Below, in pieces: positions 21,767 through 34,068 of a DNA stretch of 64,000 bases. The number at the start of each line of letters is the position of its first letter. Position 1 is the stretch's first letter. Made by a program: the position numbers and the translations under genes. The notes beneath the pieces were generated by a model. The model was not told where the DNA came from and did not search any database. It saw nothing but the letters and a program-made list of their open reading frames with translations. The stretch is from Pseudenterobacter timonensis. Its GTDB lineage: Bacteria > Pseudomonadota > Gammaproteobacteria > Enterobacterales > Enterobacteriaceae. Location of the stretch: positions 196,940 through 260,939 of the forward strand of contig NZ_FCOP01000010.1 of assembly GCF_900021175.1 (NCBI RefSeq), given 5' to 3'.

Positions 21767-23116
21767 TTATTTTTCCTGAAGTCCGAGCTTTTTCTCCAGA
21801 TAGTGGATGTTGGTGCCACCATTCTGGAAGTTCTCGTCGCTCATAATCCGCATCTGCAGATCAACGTTGGTTTTGATACCGTCGATGATCAGCTCCTGCA
21901 GGGCGTTCTTCATGCGGGCAATCGCCACGCCGCGGTTTTCGCCGTAGCAGATAAGCTTACCGATCATGGAATCATAGTACGGCGGTACGGTGTAGCCGGC
22001 GTAGATATGAGACTCCCAGCGCACGCCAAAACCGCCCGGCGCGTGGAAACGGGTAATTTTACCCGGGCTCGGCAGGAAGGTATTCGGGTCTTCAGCGTTA
22101 ATACGGCATTCCACCGCATGGCCGCGAACCTGGACCTCTTCCTGTTTAATCGACAGCGGCTGACCGGCTGCGATACGCAGCTGCTCTTTGATCAGGTCGA
22201 CGCCGGTGATCATTTCGGTAACCGGGTGTTCAACCTGAATACGGGTGTTCATCTCAATGAAGTAGAACTCGCCGTTTTCAAACAGGAACTCGAAAGTACC
22301 TGCGCCACGATAGCCGATATCCACACAAGCTTTCGCGCAACGCTCGCCGATGTAGCGACGCAGTTCCGGAGTAATGCCCGGCGCTGGCGCTTCTTCGACC
22401 ACTTTCTGGTGACGACGCTGCATAGAGCAGTCACGTTCCGCCAGATAGATCGCGTTACCCTGGCCATCCGCCAGCACCTGAATTTCGATGTGGCGTGGGT
22501 TTTCCAGGTATTTCTCCATGTAGACCATATCGTTGCTGAAAGCCGCTTTCGCTTCCGCTTTGGTCATGGAGATAGACTGCGCCAGCTCGGCGTCGCTACG
22601 CACGACGCGCATACCGCGACCGCCGCCGCCGCCGGAGGCCTTGATAATCACCGGATAGCCGATGCGTTTGGCATGCGCGCGGTTAGCGTTCATGTCGTCG
22701 CCCAGCGGGCCGTCGGAGCCTGGGACAGTCGGGACGCCCGCTTTCTTCATGGCGGTGATCGCAGAGACTTTATCGCCCATCAGGCGAATAGTGTCAGCTT
22801 TCGGGCCGATGAAGATAAAGCCGGAGCGTTCAACCTGCTCAGCAAAGTTGGCGTTCTCGGAGAGGAAGCCGTAACCCGGATGGATTGCCACCGCGCCGGT
22901 GATTTCAGCGGCGCTAATGATAGCCGGGATGTTCAGATAGCTTTTTACGGACGGAGCCGGGCCAATACAAACCGTCTCATCCGCCAGCAATACGTGTTTC
23001 AGATCGCGATCCGCGCTTGAATGCACCGCGACGGTCTTAATGCCCAGCTCTTTACAGGCACGAAGAATACGCAGTGCGATCTCGCCGCGGTTGGCGATGA
23101 CAATTTTATCCAGCAT
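21767..23116 (-). CDS. accC: Biotin carboxylase subunit of acetyl-CoA carboxylase
   Basis: A 449-residue ATP-grasp enzyme that carboxylates biotin on AccB, the first half of malonyl-CoA synthesis. It has the N-terminal [17 protein letters not shown] pre-ATP-grasp fold, the glycine-rich ATP lid [12 protein letters not shown], the [18 protein letters not shown] block, and active-site [14 protein letters not shown]. The start was set at MLDKI (ATG at 23116), matching E. coli length; the frame extends upstream into accB. It follows accB by 10 bp. Confidence 0.98.
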   Translation of the reverse strand: MLDKIVIANRGEIALRILRACKELGIKTVAVHSSADRDLKHVLLADETVCIGPAPSVKSYLNIPAIISAAEITGAVAIHPGYGFLSENANFAEQVERSGFIFIGPKADTIRLMGDKVSAITAMKKAGVPTVPGSDGPLGDDMNANRAHAKRIGYPVIIKASGGGGGRGMRVVRSDAELAQSISMTKAEAKAAFSNDMVYMEKYLENPRHIEIQVLADGQGNAIYLAERDCSMQRRHQKVVEEAPAPGITPELRRYIGERCAKACVDIGYRGAGTFEFLFENGEFYFIEMNTRIQVEHPVTEMITGVDLIKEQLRIAAGQPLSIKQEEVQVRGHAVECRINAEDPNTFLPSPGKITRFHAPGGFGVRWESHIYAGYTVPPYYDSMIGKLICYGENRGVAIARMKNALQELIIDGIKTNVDLQMRIMSDENFQNGGTNIHYLEKKLGLQEK

Positions 23117-23126
23117 GTTCGCCTCG

Positions 23127-23591
23127 TTACTCGATGACGACCAGCGGCTCGTCAAATTCTACCGGCTGACCACTTTCGACCAGAATCGCTTTCACAGTAC
23201 CCGATTTGTCTGCTTCGATCTGGTTCATCATTTTCATGGCTTCGACGATGCACAGGGTATCGCCTGCGTTGACTTTCTGACCCACTTCGATAAACGCTTT
23301 CGCGTCCGGGCTCGGGGTGCGGTAGAAAGTCCCAACCATTGGGGAACGTACGATGTGACCACTGATTTCTGCGGCTGCAGCTGCAGGTGCGGCTTCTGCT
23401 GCCGGCGCAACGGCTGCGGTGAGGGCAGGCTGTTGCACAGGCGCAGCATAGGCCTGCTGCATTACCGGGAAGCTAGCGGCTGGGGCTGCGCGGCTGATGC
23501 GCACAGACTCTTCGCCTTCAGAAATTTCCAGTTCGGAGATGCCTGATTCTTCAACCAGCTCGATCAGTTTTTTAATCTTACGAATATCCAT
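23127..23591 (-). CDS. accB: Biotin carboxyl carrier protein
   Basis: A 154-residue carrier, E. coli AccB being 156. The N-terminal part [16 protein letters not shown] is followed by an Ala/Pro-rich flexible linker (about residues 35-75) and a biotinyl domain with the modified lysine in [10 protein letters not shown]. The lipoyl-type thumb is also seen. It passes carboxyl groups from AccC to AccAD. It lies 21 bp after aroQ and 10 bp before accC. In E. coli AccB represses its own operon. Confidence 0.97.
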   Translation of the reverse strand: MDIRKIKKLIELVEESGISELEISEGEESVRISRAAPAASFPVMQQAYAAPVQQPALTAAVAPAAEAAPAAAAAEISGHIVRSPMVGTFYRTPSPDAKAFIEVGQKVNAGDTLCIVEAMKMMNQIEADKSGTVKAILVESGQPVEFDEPLVVIE

Positions 23592-23612
23592 GAGTGGGTT
23601 CCGTACTCTTGT

Positions 23613-24065
23613 TTAGTGTGATTGTGACAGGCGTTTGACCGCTGTCTGTAAAGCGTATGAATAGCCGTCCGCTCCCAGTCCGCAGATGACGCCAGTGGCG
23701 ATATCCGACAGGTATGAGTGGTGACGGAACGGCTCTCTGGCGTGCACGTTACTGAGGTGGATCTCGATAAACGGGATGCTCACCGCCAGCAGCGCGTCGC
23801 GAATAGCAACACTGGTGTGCGTAAACGCGGCCGGATTGATCAGGATATAGTCCACATTGTCTTTAGCCTGATGAATACGGTCGATGATTGCGTACTCCGC
23901 ATTGGACTGAAAATGGTCAAGTTGCACGTTCAGGTTGGCCGCTTCCGTGCCGAGACGGTTAACGATTTGTGTTAGCGTCAGCGTGCCGTACTTCTCCGGT
24001 TCACGGCTGCCGAGCATGTTCAGGTTCGGGCCGTTGAGTACTAAAATATGAAACTTGTCAGCCAT
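23613..24065 (-). CDS. aroQ: Type II 3-dehydroquinate dehydratase
   Basis: A 150-residue class II dehydroquinase that converts 3-dehydroquinate to 3-dehydroshikimate in the shikimate pathway. The signature [17 protein letters not shown] includes the catalytic tyrosine, and [17 protein letters not shown] carries the histidine and arginine of the active site. The start at [12 protein letters not shown] (24065) gives the usual family length; the open frame upstream is not coding. It precedes accB-accC closely. K-12 relies on type I AroD; some enterobacteria encode both, and AroQ lies beside accB. Confidence 0.95.
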   Translation of the reverse strand: MADKFHILVLNGPNLNMLGSREPEKYGTLTLTQIVNRLGTEAANLNVQLDHFQSNAEYAIIDRIHQAKDNVDYILINPAAFTHTSVAIRDALLAVSIPFIEIHLSNVHAREPFRHHSYLSDIATGVICGLGADGYSYALQTAVKRLSQSH

Positions 24066-24299
24066 TGTGCCACTATCTCCTGCGATTTTCAGGTAAAAAA
24101 CAACATATACCTTCAAAGCGCGGTTGTCACCTTTCCTGAGGCTAAAAAGCACCCACAGGAAAACCGAAGTCGCACATTATAACGATTTCGTAGCAATTGG
24201 CAGCTAAATACTGGTCTTATCAGGGAAGATTATCAACCGCAATTCGTAAAAGAGCGGCAGTTGATAACCGATCTGCGGGAAAACGCACAGTTTCGCGGA

Positions 24300-24899
24300 C
24301 TATCGCCACCAGTTACGGAAAGTTTTGTAACGCCATGCTAAAAGCGCCGCCGCGCCCACCGCGTAGAGTATCGGCTGCGGGGAGAGCACCTTCACTGACC
24401 AGAGGTAATGAACAGGCACGAGGATTGCCACAAGGTAGACGAAGTTATGCAATAACTGCCAGCGTCTACCCAGTTTTCGCTGCGCGTATCGGGTGGAAGT
24501 GACCGCCAGCCCCAGTAAAATCACCCAGCTGATGATGCCCACCATCAGATAAGGGCGCGAAACCAGCTCGCTGCCTAACAGCGTGACGTTGTTTATCCCC
24601 AGTTCCAGCAGCGCATAGCTAATAAGATGCAGCGTGGCCCAGGCAAAACACCACAGCCCCAGCAACCGCCGGGTTCTGATCAATAAAGGCTGTTTAGCGT
24701 AACGCGCCAGCGGAGAGACCAGCAAGGTAGCAAGTAAAAATTTCAGAGCCATCCTACCGGTAAAATGCTGGATATCTTTTGCCGGATCGGCGCTGAAGTA
24801 GCCCTCACGCGCCGCCCAGAAGAGCCAGAGAAAAGGAAGCAGACCGGCCAGATGCAACAGCACCTTAAGCCAGGTCACCTGCTTAGCGGTTAATCGCAC
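24300..24899 (-). CDS. msrQ: Heme-binding membrane subunit of methionine sulfoxide reductase
   Basis: A 199-residue integral membrane cytochrome b (YedZ family; E. coli 211). It feeds electrons from the quinone pool to MsrP. Six hydrophobic helices are visible; heme ligands are expected from histidines in [25 protein letters not shown] and [11 protein letters not shown]. Start is GTG at 24899, sharing its first base with the TAG stop of msrP (TAGTG), so translation is coupled. The C-terminus is about 12 residues shorter than in E. coli. Confidence 0.93.
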   Translation of the reverse strand: MRLTAKQVTWLKVLLHLAGLLPFLWLFWAAREGYFSADPAKDIQHFTGRMALKFLLATLLVSPLARYAKQPLLIRTRRLLGLWCFAWATLHLISYALLELGINNVTLLGSELVSRPYLMVGIISWVILLGLAVTSTRYAQRKLGRRWQLLHNFVYLVAILVPVHYLWSVKVLSPQPILYAVGAAALLAWRYKTFRNWWR

Positions 24900-25900
24900 T
24901 AGAAATTCTCCCGCAGGTTCATGCCACGATAGAGCGAGGCCACCTCTTGTGCATAGCCGTTAAAGAGCAGCGTCGGCTGCCGCTTCACGTCCAGCGCGCC
25001 GCCGGAGCCAATAAACCGTTCCGTCGCCTGGGACCAGCGGGGGTGATCGACATGCGGGTTCACGTTGGCGAAAAAGCCATATTCATCCGGCGCTGAGAGG
25101 TTCCAGGTGGTGGGCGGACGCTCGCGGGTCAGCGTGATGCTGACGATCGACTTTATCCCCTTGAAGCCATATTTCCACGGGACGGTGAGGCGGATCGGCG
25201 CGCCATTCTGCGGCGGCAGCGCCTTGCCATAAACGCCGACGGTAAGCAGGGTGAGGGGATGCATGGCTTCATCCAGACGCAGCCCTTCCACATAGGGATA
25301 GTTAAGGCCGCCGCCGATAAACCTGTCCTTTTGCCCCGGCATCTGCTCGGGAGAGTAGAGGGTCTGAAACGCGACATATTTTGCCTGGCTGGTGGGCTCC
25401 GCCATTGCCAGCAGCTTATGCAGCGGGAATCCGATCCAGGGGACCACCATCGACCACGCTTCCACGCAGCGCATCCGGTAGATACGCTCCTCCAGCGGAA
25501 AACGGGTCGTCAGGTCGTGATGGTCAAGGGTCAGCGGTTTTGCCACCTCGCCGCCGATTTTCAGCGTCCAGGGATCGGTTTTCATTCCACCCGCGTTGGC
25601 GGCGGGATCGGCTTTATCCAGCCCAAACTCGTAGAAGTTATTGTAACCCGTCACTTTCTCTTCTGGCGTCAGCGCAAGCTGGCTTTGCCATTCGGCAGGT
25701 TTATTAAAAGTCAGCGGCGCGCCGGAAGGAGCTTTCGGGCGATCGTTGCCTTTAAACCAGTCGAGCAGATCGGCATGGGCGGCGGGGGGAAGCGACAGGG
25801 CAGTCGCGCTGATACCGAGCATCTTCAGGATCTGGCGGCGCTGCATCATAAAGGCTGATTCTGCCGTGACGTCGGCTTCAGTCAGTTTCCGGGTTTTCAT
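24899..25900 (-). CDS. msrP: Periplasmic methionine-sulfoxide reductase, catalytic subunit
   Basis: A 333-residue molybdoenzyme that repairs oxidised methionines in periplasmic proteins. The N-terminal twin-arginine signal is [18 protein letters not shown] with cleavage near AHA, so it is exported folded by Tat. The sulfite-oxidase-type fold has the molybdenum-ligating cysteine in [13 protein letters not shown]. The start [15 protein letters not shown] (25900) has a strong GGAGGATGCC ribosome site; a start five codons earlier is less likely. In K-12 msrPQ lies elsewhere, beside yedVW. Confidence 0.95.
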   Translation of the reverse strand: MKTRKLTEADVTAESAFMMQRRQILKMLGISATALSLPPAAHADLLDWFKGNDRPKAPSGAPLTFNKPAEWQSQLALTPEEKVTGYNNFYEFGLDKADPAANAGGMKTDPWTLKIGGEVAKPLTLDHHDLTTRFPLEERIYRMRCVEAWSMVVPWIGFPLHKLLAMAEPTSQAKYVAFQTLYSPEQMPGQKDRFIGGGLNYPYVEGLRLDEAMHPLTLLTVGVYGKALPPQNGAPIRLTVPWKYGFKGIKSIVSITLTRERPPTTWNLSAPDEYGFFANVNPHVDHPRWSQATERFIGSGGALDVKRQPTLLFNGYAQEVASLYRGMNLRENF

Positions 25901-25977
25901 GGCATCCTCCGTCATGCATTTTCTTAATCATGACGGAGGGGAGCCGTTAGCGCGAATATGTCACGAAAATTTGAAGA

Positions 25978-26952
25978 TTAGGCGATCTTCACCAGCGCGC
26001 GGCCCTGGAACTGATTATTGATAATCTTATCGGCATAAGCTGGCGCTTCGCTAAGGCCAATCTCCGTGGCGCTGCGCGTAAAGAAAGATTCGGGCAGATC
26101 GTTTGCCAGCCGCCGCCAGGCTTCGGCGCGCCGCGCGGCAGGCGTCATCACCGAGTCCACCCCCTGCAGGCGCACGTTGCGCAGGATAAACGGCATCACG
26201 GTAGTGGGCAGCGCAAATCCCCCCGCCAGCCCGCAGGCCGCCACGCAGCCGCCGTAATTCATCTGCGCCAGCACTTTTGCCAGTACTTTGTCGCCCACGG
26301 TGTCAATCGCCCCGGCCCAGAGCTGTTTTTCCAGCGGACGGCTTTCAGCAAATTCATCGCGACCCAGAATGCGGCTCGCGCCCAGGGAGCGCAGGTAATC
26401 ATGGGTGCTTTCACGGCCTGAGACGGCCACGACCTGATAGCCCAGCTGATGCAGCAGCGTGACGGCGGTACTGCCCACGCCGCCGCTGGCGCCAGTGACC
26501 ACCACTTCGCCCGCGTCAGGACGGATACCGGCCTCTTCCAGCGCCATCACGCAGAGCATCGCGGTAAAACCGGCGGTGCCGATAATCATCGCCTTGCGGC
26601 TTTCCAGTCCTTCCGGCATGGGAACCAGCCAGTCGCCTTTAACACGTGCCTGTGACGCCAGTCCACCCCAGTGGTTTTCACCCACGCCCCAGCCGGTCAG
26701 CAGCACCTGCTGGCCTGGATGAAAGCGCGGATCTTCGCTGGCGTGAACATGGCCTGCGAAATCAATGCCCGGCACCATGGGAAAATTTCGGATAATTTTA
26801 CCCTTACCGGTAATTGCCAGTGCGTCCTTATAGTTCAGGCTGGACCAGTCGATATCAACCGTTACTTCCCCTTCTGGCAGGCGGCCCGGGTCGATGGTCT
26901 GTACCGACGCCACGGTTTTGCCTTCCTGCTGTTCTAAGATCAAAGCCTGCAT
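25978..26952 (-). CDS. acuI: Acrylyl-CoA reductase (NADPH), zinc-free medium-chain reductase
   Basis: A 324-residue member of the quinone-oxidoreductase branch of the MDR superfamily, equal in length to E. coli YhdH/AcuI, which reduces toxic acryloyl-CoA to propanoyl-CoA. The N-terminal domain has SSLNYKDALAITGKG and PGIDFAGHV; the Rossmann motif is VVTGASGGVGSTAV. Catalytic zinc ligands are absent. The start MQALILEQQ (26952) has GAGGA upstream. It is divergent from csrD and separated from msrP by 77 bp. Confidence 0.94.
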   Translation of the reverse strand: MQALILEQQEGKTVASVQTIDPGRLPEGEVTVDIDWSSLNYKDALAITGKGKIIRNFPMVPGIDFAGHVHASEDPRFHPGQQVLLTGWGVGENHWGGLASQARVKGDWLVPMPEGLESRKAMIIGTAGFTAMLCVMALEEAGIRPDAGEVVVTGASGGVGSTAVTLLHQLGYQVVAVSGRESTHDYLRSLGASRILGRDEFAESRPLEKQLWAGAIDTVGDKVLAKVLAQMNYGGCVAACGLAGGFALPTTVMPFILRNVRLQGVDSVMTPAARRAEAWRRLANDLPESFFTRSATEIGLSEAPAYADKIINNQFQGRALVKIA

Positions 26953-27134
26953 ACAGGTATCCTCGCGAAGCATGGTGATTGGAAAAAAATTTCTGAAGAC
27001 TATACTCGCACATTGAAACGCTATGCCGATTTAACGCAATAAATTGCCAGAAATCCCAGGTTTGGTAGTATGCCCCTGAAAAAGCAAGTTAGCGCTCACT
27101 CGCCACCATTTCAAATAACGGAGTAATCTCAGGG

Positions 27135-29075
27135 ATGCGATTAACGACGAAATTCTCGGCTTTTATTACCTTGCTAACGGGGCTGACCATTTTCGTCACT
27201 CTGATGGGATGCTCATTAAGTTTTTATAACGCCATTCAGGACAAGCTGCTCAACCGTATTCACGCCGTGGCGTCGATAATCGATACGCGCATGGTCACCT
27301 CCTCGCTGCCTGCGATCGCCGATCAGCTTGATGAGCTTATGGTGCCGGTAGATCTGCTGCAGGTTGATATTCTGCAGGGCAAACGCGTGCTGCTGAGCCA
27401 TCACCGGCGAAGCAGCTATCGCCCGCCGGGGATGCTCACCCAGCCGCGCGAGGTCGATATCGCTTCGCTAAAAAGTCCCGGCATCACCTTCCACCTGGTC
27501 TATCAGGACCCGATGGTGAACTATTTTCACTCGCTGACGACCACCGCGCCGCTCACCCTGGCTATCGGTTTTATCGTCGCGCTCATCTTTATGGCGGTGC
27601 GCTGGCTGCGCAGGCAGCTTGCCGGACAGGAGCTGCTGGAGACCCGCTCCATTCGGATCCTCAACGGCGAGCGCGGCCCTAAGGTGCGCGGTTCAGTCTA
27701 CGAATGGCCGTCGCGCACCAGCAGCGCCCTCGACGTGCTGCTCTCGGAAATTCAGTTCGCCAGCGATCAGCGTAGCAGAATGGATACGCTTATCCGCTCC
27801 TATGCCGCTCACGATAATAAAACCGGCCTTAATAACCGCCTCTTTTTTGATAATCAGCTGGCGACGCTGCTGGACGATACGGAGAAAGTGGGCACGCACG
27901 GCGTGGTGATGATGATTCGCCTGCCGGATTACGATCTGCTGCGCGACAGCTGGGGGCGCAAGGCGGTGGAGGAGAATCTCTTCACCATTATCAACCTGCT
28001 CTCCACCTTTATTATGCGCTATCCCGGCTCGCTGCTGGCGCGCTATTACCGCAGCGATTTTGCCGTCCTGCTGCCGCACCGTACGCTGAAAGAGTCTGAA
28101 AGCATCGCCAGCCAGCTGCTGAAAGCGGTGGATGCCCTGCCGCCAAGTAAAATGATCGACCGGGGCGATATGGTTCACATCGGCATCTGTGCCTGGCGCG
28201 GCGGGCAGTCGGTCGAACAGGTAATGGAGCATGCCGAGGCCGCCACGCGAAACGCGGTGCTGCAGGGGGCAAACAGCTGGGCCATCTATGATGACTCCCT
28301 GCCGGAGAAGGGGCGTGGCAACGTGCGCTGGCGAACTCTGATCGAACAGATGTTAAGCCGTGGCGGGCCGCGTATTTATCAAAAACCGGCGGTACTGCGT
28401 AACGGGCAGGTTCATCATCGGGAGCTGATGTGCCGGATATTTGATGGCACGGAAGAGGTAGTGTCGGCGGAATATCTGCCGATGGTCTTGCAGTTTGGCC
28501 TTTCGGAAGAGTATGACCGCCAGCAGATCACTCGCCTGATCTCCTTTTTAACCTTCTGGCCGGAGGAGAACCTGGCGATTCAGGTGACGGTTGAGTCGCT
28601 GATTCGTCCTCGTTTTCAGCGCTGGCTGCGCGATCTTTTAATGCAATGCGAAAAATCGCAACGCAAGCGGATTATTTTTGAACTTGCAGAGGCAGATGTT
28701 TGTCAACATATCGGCCGACTGGAGTCGGTTGTCAGACTGTTGAATGCGCTCGGCGTCCGCGTGGCGGTGTCGCAGGCGGGCCTGACGCTGGTCAGCACCA
28801 GCTGGATCAAGGAGCTGGATGTCGAGCTGTTGAAGCTGCATCCGGGGCTGGTAAGGAATATCGAAAAACGCACGGAAAACCAGCTGCTGGTACAGAGCCT
28901 GGTGGAGGCGTGCAAGGGAACGCGAACACAAGTTTTTGCCACAGGCGTACGCTCAAAAAGCGAATGGCAGATGTTGACGGAGCGCGGTGTTGCGGGCGGT
29001 CAGGGGGATTTTATCGCCTCCTCGCAACCCATCGACAGCAATGTGAAAAAATATTTGCAAAGATACTCTGTTTAA
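27135..29075 (+). CDS. csrD: Regulator of CsrB/CsrC decay, degenerate GGDEF-EAL protein
   Basis: A 646-residue inner-membrane protein, same length as E. coli CsrD. Two membrane helices (about residues 10-32 and 135-157) enclose a periplasmic region, followed by a HAMP-like linker, a GGDEF-type domain and an EAL-type domain. Catalytic motifs are lost: the GGDEF position reads YRSDF and the EAL position reads ELM. CsrD therefore should not handle cyclic-di-GMP but directs RNase E to degrade the CsrB and CsrC sponge RNAs. It lies between divergent acuI and mreB, as in E. coli. Confidence 0.96.
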   Translation: MRLTTKFSAFITLLTGLTIFVTLMGCSLSFYNAIQDKLLNRIHAVASIIDTRMVTSSLPAIADQLDELMVPVDLLQVDILQGKRVLLSHHRRSSYRPPGMLTQPREVDIASLKSPGITFHLVYQDPMVNYFHSLTTTAPLTLAIGFIVALIFMAVRWLRRQLAGQELLETRSIRILNGERGPKVRGSVYEWPSRTSSALDVLLSEIQFASDQRSRMDTLIRSYAAHDNKTGLNNRLFFDNQLATLLDDTEKVGTHGVVMMIRLPDYDLLRDSWGRKAVEENLFTIINLLSTFIMRYPGSLLARYYRSDFAVLLPHRTLKESESIASQLLKAVDALPPSKMIDRGDMVHIGICAWRGGQSVEQVMEHAEAATRNAVLQGANSWAIYDDSLPEKGRGNVRWRTLIEQMLSRGGPRIYQKPAVLRNGQVHHRELMCRIFDGTEEVVSAEYLPMVLQFGLSEEYDRQQITRLISFLTFWPEENLAIQVTVESLIRPRFQRWLRDLLMQCEKSQRKRIIFELAEADVCQHIGRLESVVRLLNALGVRVAVSQAGLTLVSTSWIKELDVELLKLHPGLVRNIEKRTENQLLVQSLVEACKGTRTQVFATGVRSKSEWQMLTERGVAGGQGDFIASSQPIDSNVKKYLQRYSV

Positions 29076-29228
29076 CCTGCCGTTTAATTTGTTTTCACGT
29101 AGAATATCGCGCCTGTAGCTTTGAGTAAGACGAGCAAAAAGCCAGTGAACGCCCTTTGAGTGGTTAAAGATCAAGACAGGAACGTTGCTGATGACTCAGT
29201 CCTGAAGGATTCAGGTGACGACTTGTAA

Positions 29229-30398
<1,170 letters not shown>

Positions 30399-30407
30399 TT
30401 GGGTGTG

Positions 30408-30436
30408 AAAGGGTAGCGGTGGCTACCCTTTCTCTC
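30408..30436 (+). terminator. Partial terminator between mreB and mreC
   Basis: Stem AAAGGGTAGC / GCTACCCTTT with a 4-nt loop and a weak T-rich tail (TCTCTCT), located 10 bp after mreB and 24 bp before mreC. It probably ends most mreB transcripts and lets a fraction continue into mreCD. Confidence 0.6.
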
Positions 30437-30459
30437 TGACGCGAGAATACGCATAGCCT

Positions 30460-31967
<1,508 letters not shown>

Positions 31968-31975
31968 AGGTTTCT

Positions 31976-32569
31976 ATGACGTCTCTCTATTTAGCTTCCG
32001 GTTCCCCGCGCCGTCAGGAACTGCTGACGACGCTTGGCGTCTCGTTCGAACGTATCGTAACGGGTATCGAAGAGATGCGCGCTGAGGGCGAAAGCGCTCA
32101 ACAGTATGTTTCCCGCCTGGCGCGGGAAAAGGCGCGCGCAGGCGTGGCGCAAACGCCGCGCGATCTCCCGGTACTGGGTGCCGATACCATCGTGATACTG
32201 AATGGCGAAGTTCTTGAGAAACCGCGTGATGCCGCACATGCGGCGCAGATGCTGCGCAAGCTGTCGGGACAGACGCACCAGGTGATGACGGCGGTCGCGC
32301 TGGCGGACAGCCAGCACGTGCTGGACTGCCTGGTGGTAACCGACGTCACGTTCAGAGTGCTTACCGATGAGGAGATCGCCGGGTATATCGCCAGCGGTGA
32401 ACCTATGGATAAGGCAGGTGCATACGGTATTCAGGGGCTGGGTGGCTGTTTTGTCAGGAAGATTAATGGCAGCTATCACGCCGTAGTCGGCTTACCGCTG
32501 GTGGAAACGTATGAGTTGCTGAGCAATTTTAACTCACTGCGTATGAGAAGAGATAATTATGACGGCTGA
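31976..32569 (+). CDS. yhdE: dTTP/UTP pyrophosphatase, Maf family
   Basis: A 197-residue Maf-like nucleotide pyrophosphatase, same length as E. coli YhdE. It hydrolyses dTTP, UTP and modified pyrimidine nucleotides, a house-cleaning role. Family signatures are [12 protein letters not shown] at the start, LGADTIV in the middle and the [13 protein letters not shown] loop. Overlap with rng by 11 bp suggests coupled translation. Confidence 0.95.
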   Translation: MTSLYLASGSPRRQELLTTLGVSFERIVTGIEEMRAEGESAQQYVSRLAREKARAGVAQTPRDLPVLGADTIVILNGEVLEKPRDAAHAAQMLRKLSGQTHQVMTAVALADSQHVLDCLVVTDVTFRVLTDEEIAGYIASGEPMDKAGAYGIQGLGGCFVRKINGSYHAVVGLPLVETYELLSNFNSLRMRRDNYDG

Positions 32570-34028
32570 ATTGTTGGTAAACGTAACGCCATCGGAAACC
32601 CGCGTGGCTTACATTGATGGCGGCATTCTTCAGGAAATTCATATTGAGCGTGAAGCGCGACGCGGAATCGTAGGCAATATCTACAAAGGTCGTGTCAGTC
32701 GTGTACTACCGGGTATGCAGGCGGCATTTGTAGATATTGGACTGGATAAAGCCGCGTTTCTTCACGCCTCCGATATTATGCCGCACACCGAATGCGTGGC
32801 GGGTGACGAACAAAAACAGTTTACCGTTCGCGACATCTCCGAGCTGGTGCGTCAGGGCCAGGATCTGATGGTGCAGGTGGTGAAAGATCCGCTGGGCACC
32901 AAAGGGGCGCGCCTCACCACCGATATCACCCTGCCATCCCGCTATCTGGTTTTTATGCCGGGCGCCTCGCACGTTGGCGTCTCCCAGCGTATCGAAAGCG
33001 AATCCGAACGTGAGCGCCTGAAAAAAGTGGTGGCTGACTACTGCGACGAGCAGGGCGGGTTTATCATCCGTACCGCCGCAGAAGGGGTGTGTGAAGAGGA
33101 TCTCGCCTCTGACGCCGCCTACCTGAAGCGCGTCTGGACAAAGGTGATGGAGCGTAAAAAGCGCAACCAGACCCGCTGCCAGCTCTACGGCGAACTGGCG
33201 CTGGCCCAGCGCGTACTGCGCGACTTCGCCGACGCCCAGCTTGATCGCATCCGCGTTGACTCCCGTCTGACCTACGAAGCGCTGCTGGAGTTTACCGCCG
33301 AATATATCCCGGAGATGCCGGGTCTGCTGGAGCACTACACCGGCAAGCAGCCGATTTTCGATCTTTACGATGTTGAAAACGAGATCCAGCGTGCGCTGGA
33401 ACGTAAGGTCGAACTGAAGTCGGGCGGCTATTTGATTATCGACCAGACCGAAGCGATGACCACCGTGGATATCAATACCGGGGCGTTTGTCGGCCATCGT
33501 AATCTGGACGACACCATCTTTAATACCAATATCGAAGCGACTCAGGCTATTGCGCGCCAGCTTCGCCTGCGCAATCTCGGCGGCATCATTATTATCGACT
33601 TTATCGACATGAGTAATGAGGATCACCGCCGTCGCGTGCTGCATTCGCTGGAGCAGGCGCTGAGTAAGGATCGCGTGAAAACCAGCATTAACGGCTTCTC
33701 CCAGCTGGGGCTGGTGGAGATGACCCGGAAACGGACCCGTGAAAGCGTGGAACATGTGCTGTGTAACGAGTGTCCTACCTGTCACGGGCGCGGTACGGTA
33801 AAAACGGTAGAGACGGTCTGCTACGAAATCATGCGCGAAATTGTGCGCGTTCATCACGCCTACGACTCCGACCGTTTTCTGGTCTATGCTTCCCCTGCGG
33901 TGGCAGAAGCCCTGAAAGGCGAGGAGTCCCATGCGCTGGCAGAAGTGGAAATCTTTGTCGGCAAACAGGTGAAAGTCCAGATCGAGCCGCTCTATAACCA
34001 GGAGCAGTTTGACGTGGTGATGATGTAA
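32559..34028 (+). CDS. rng: Ribonuclease G
   Basis: A 489-residue endoribonuclease of the RNase E/G family, same length as E. coli. It matures the 5' end of 16S rRNA and decays some mRNAs. An S1 domain lies near residues 35-120 ([23 protein letters not shown]), catalytic aspartates are in [12 protein letters not shown] and IIIDFIDM, and the zinc-link cysteines are in CPTCHGRG. It overlaps maf at its start and precedes yhdP by 40 bp. Confidence 0.97.
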   Translation: MTAELLVNVTPSETRVAYIDGGILQEIHIEREARRGIVGNIYKGRVSRVLPGMQAAFVDIGLDKAAFLHASDIMPHTECVAGDEQKQFTVRDISELVRQGQDLMVQVVKDPLGTKGARLTTDITLPSRYLVFMPGASHVGVSQRIESESERERLKKVVADYCDEQGGFIIRTAAEGVCEEDLASDAAYLKRVWTKVMERKKRNQTRCQLYGELALAQRVLRDFADAQLDRIRVDSRLTYEALLEFTAEYIPEMPGLLEHYTGKQPIFDLYDVENEIQRALERKVELKSGGYLIIDQTEAMTTVDINTGAFVGHRNLDDTIFNTNIEATQAIARQLRLRNLGGIIIIDFIDMSNEDHRRRVLHSLEQALSKDRVKTSINGFSQLGLVEMTRKRTRESVEHVLCNECPTCHGRGTVKTVETVCYEIMREIVRVHHAYDSDRFLVYASPAVAEALKGEESHALAEVEIFVGKQVKVQIEPLYNQEQFDVVMM

Positions 34029-34068
34029 AAGGCAGCGTGCTGCAAGAACGGCTGACAAGGAGAGACGC

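Noticed and set aside
21692-23020. 442-codon open frame antisense to accC
   Set aside because: It is a high-GC shadow of a conserved gene; no homology, ribosome site or codon pattern supports it.
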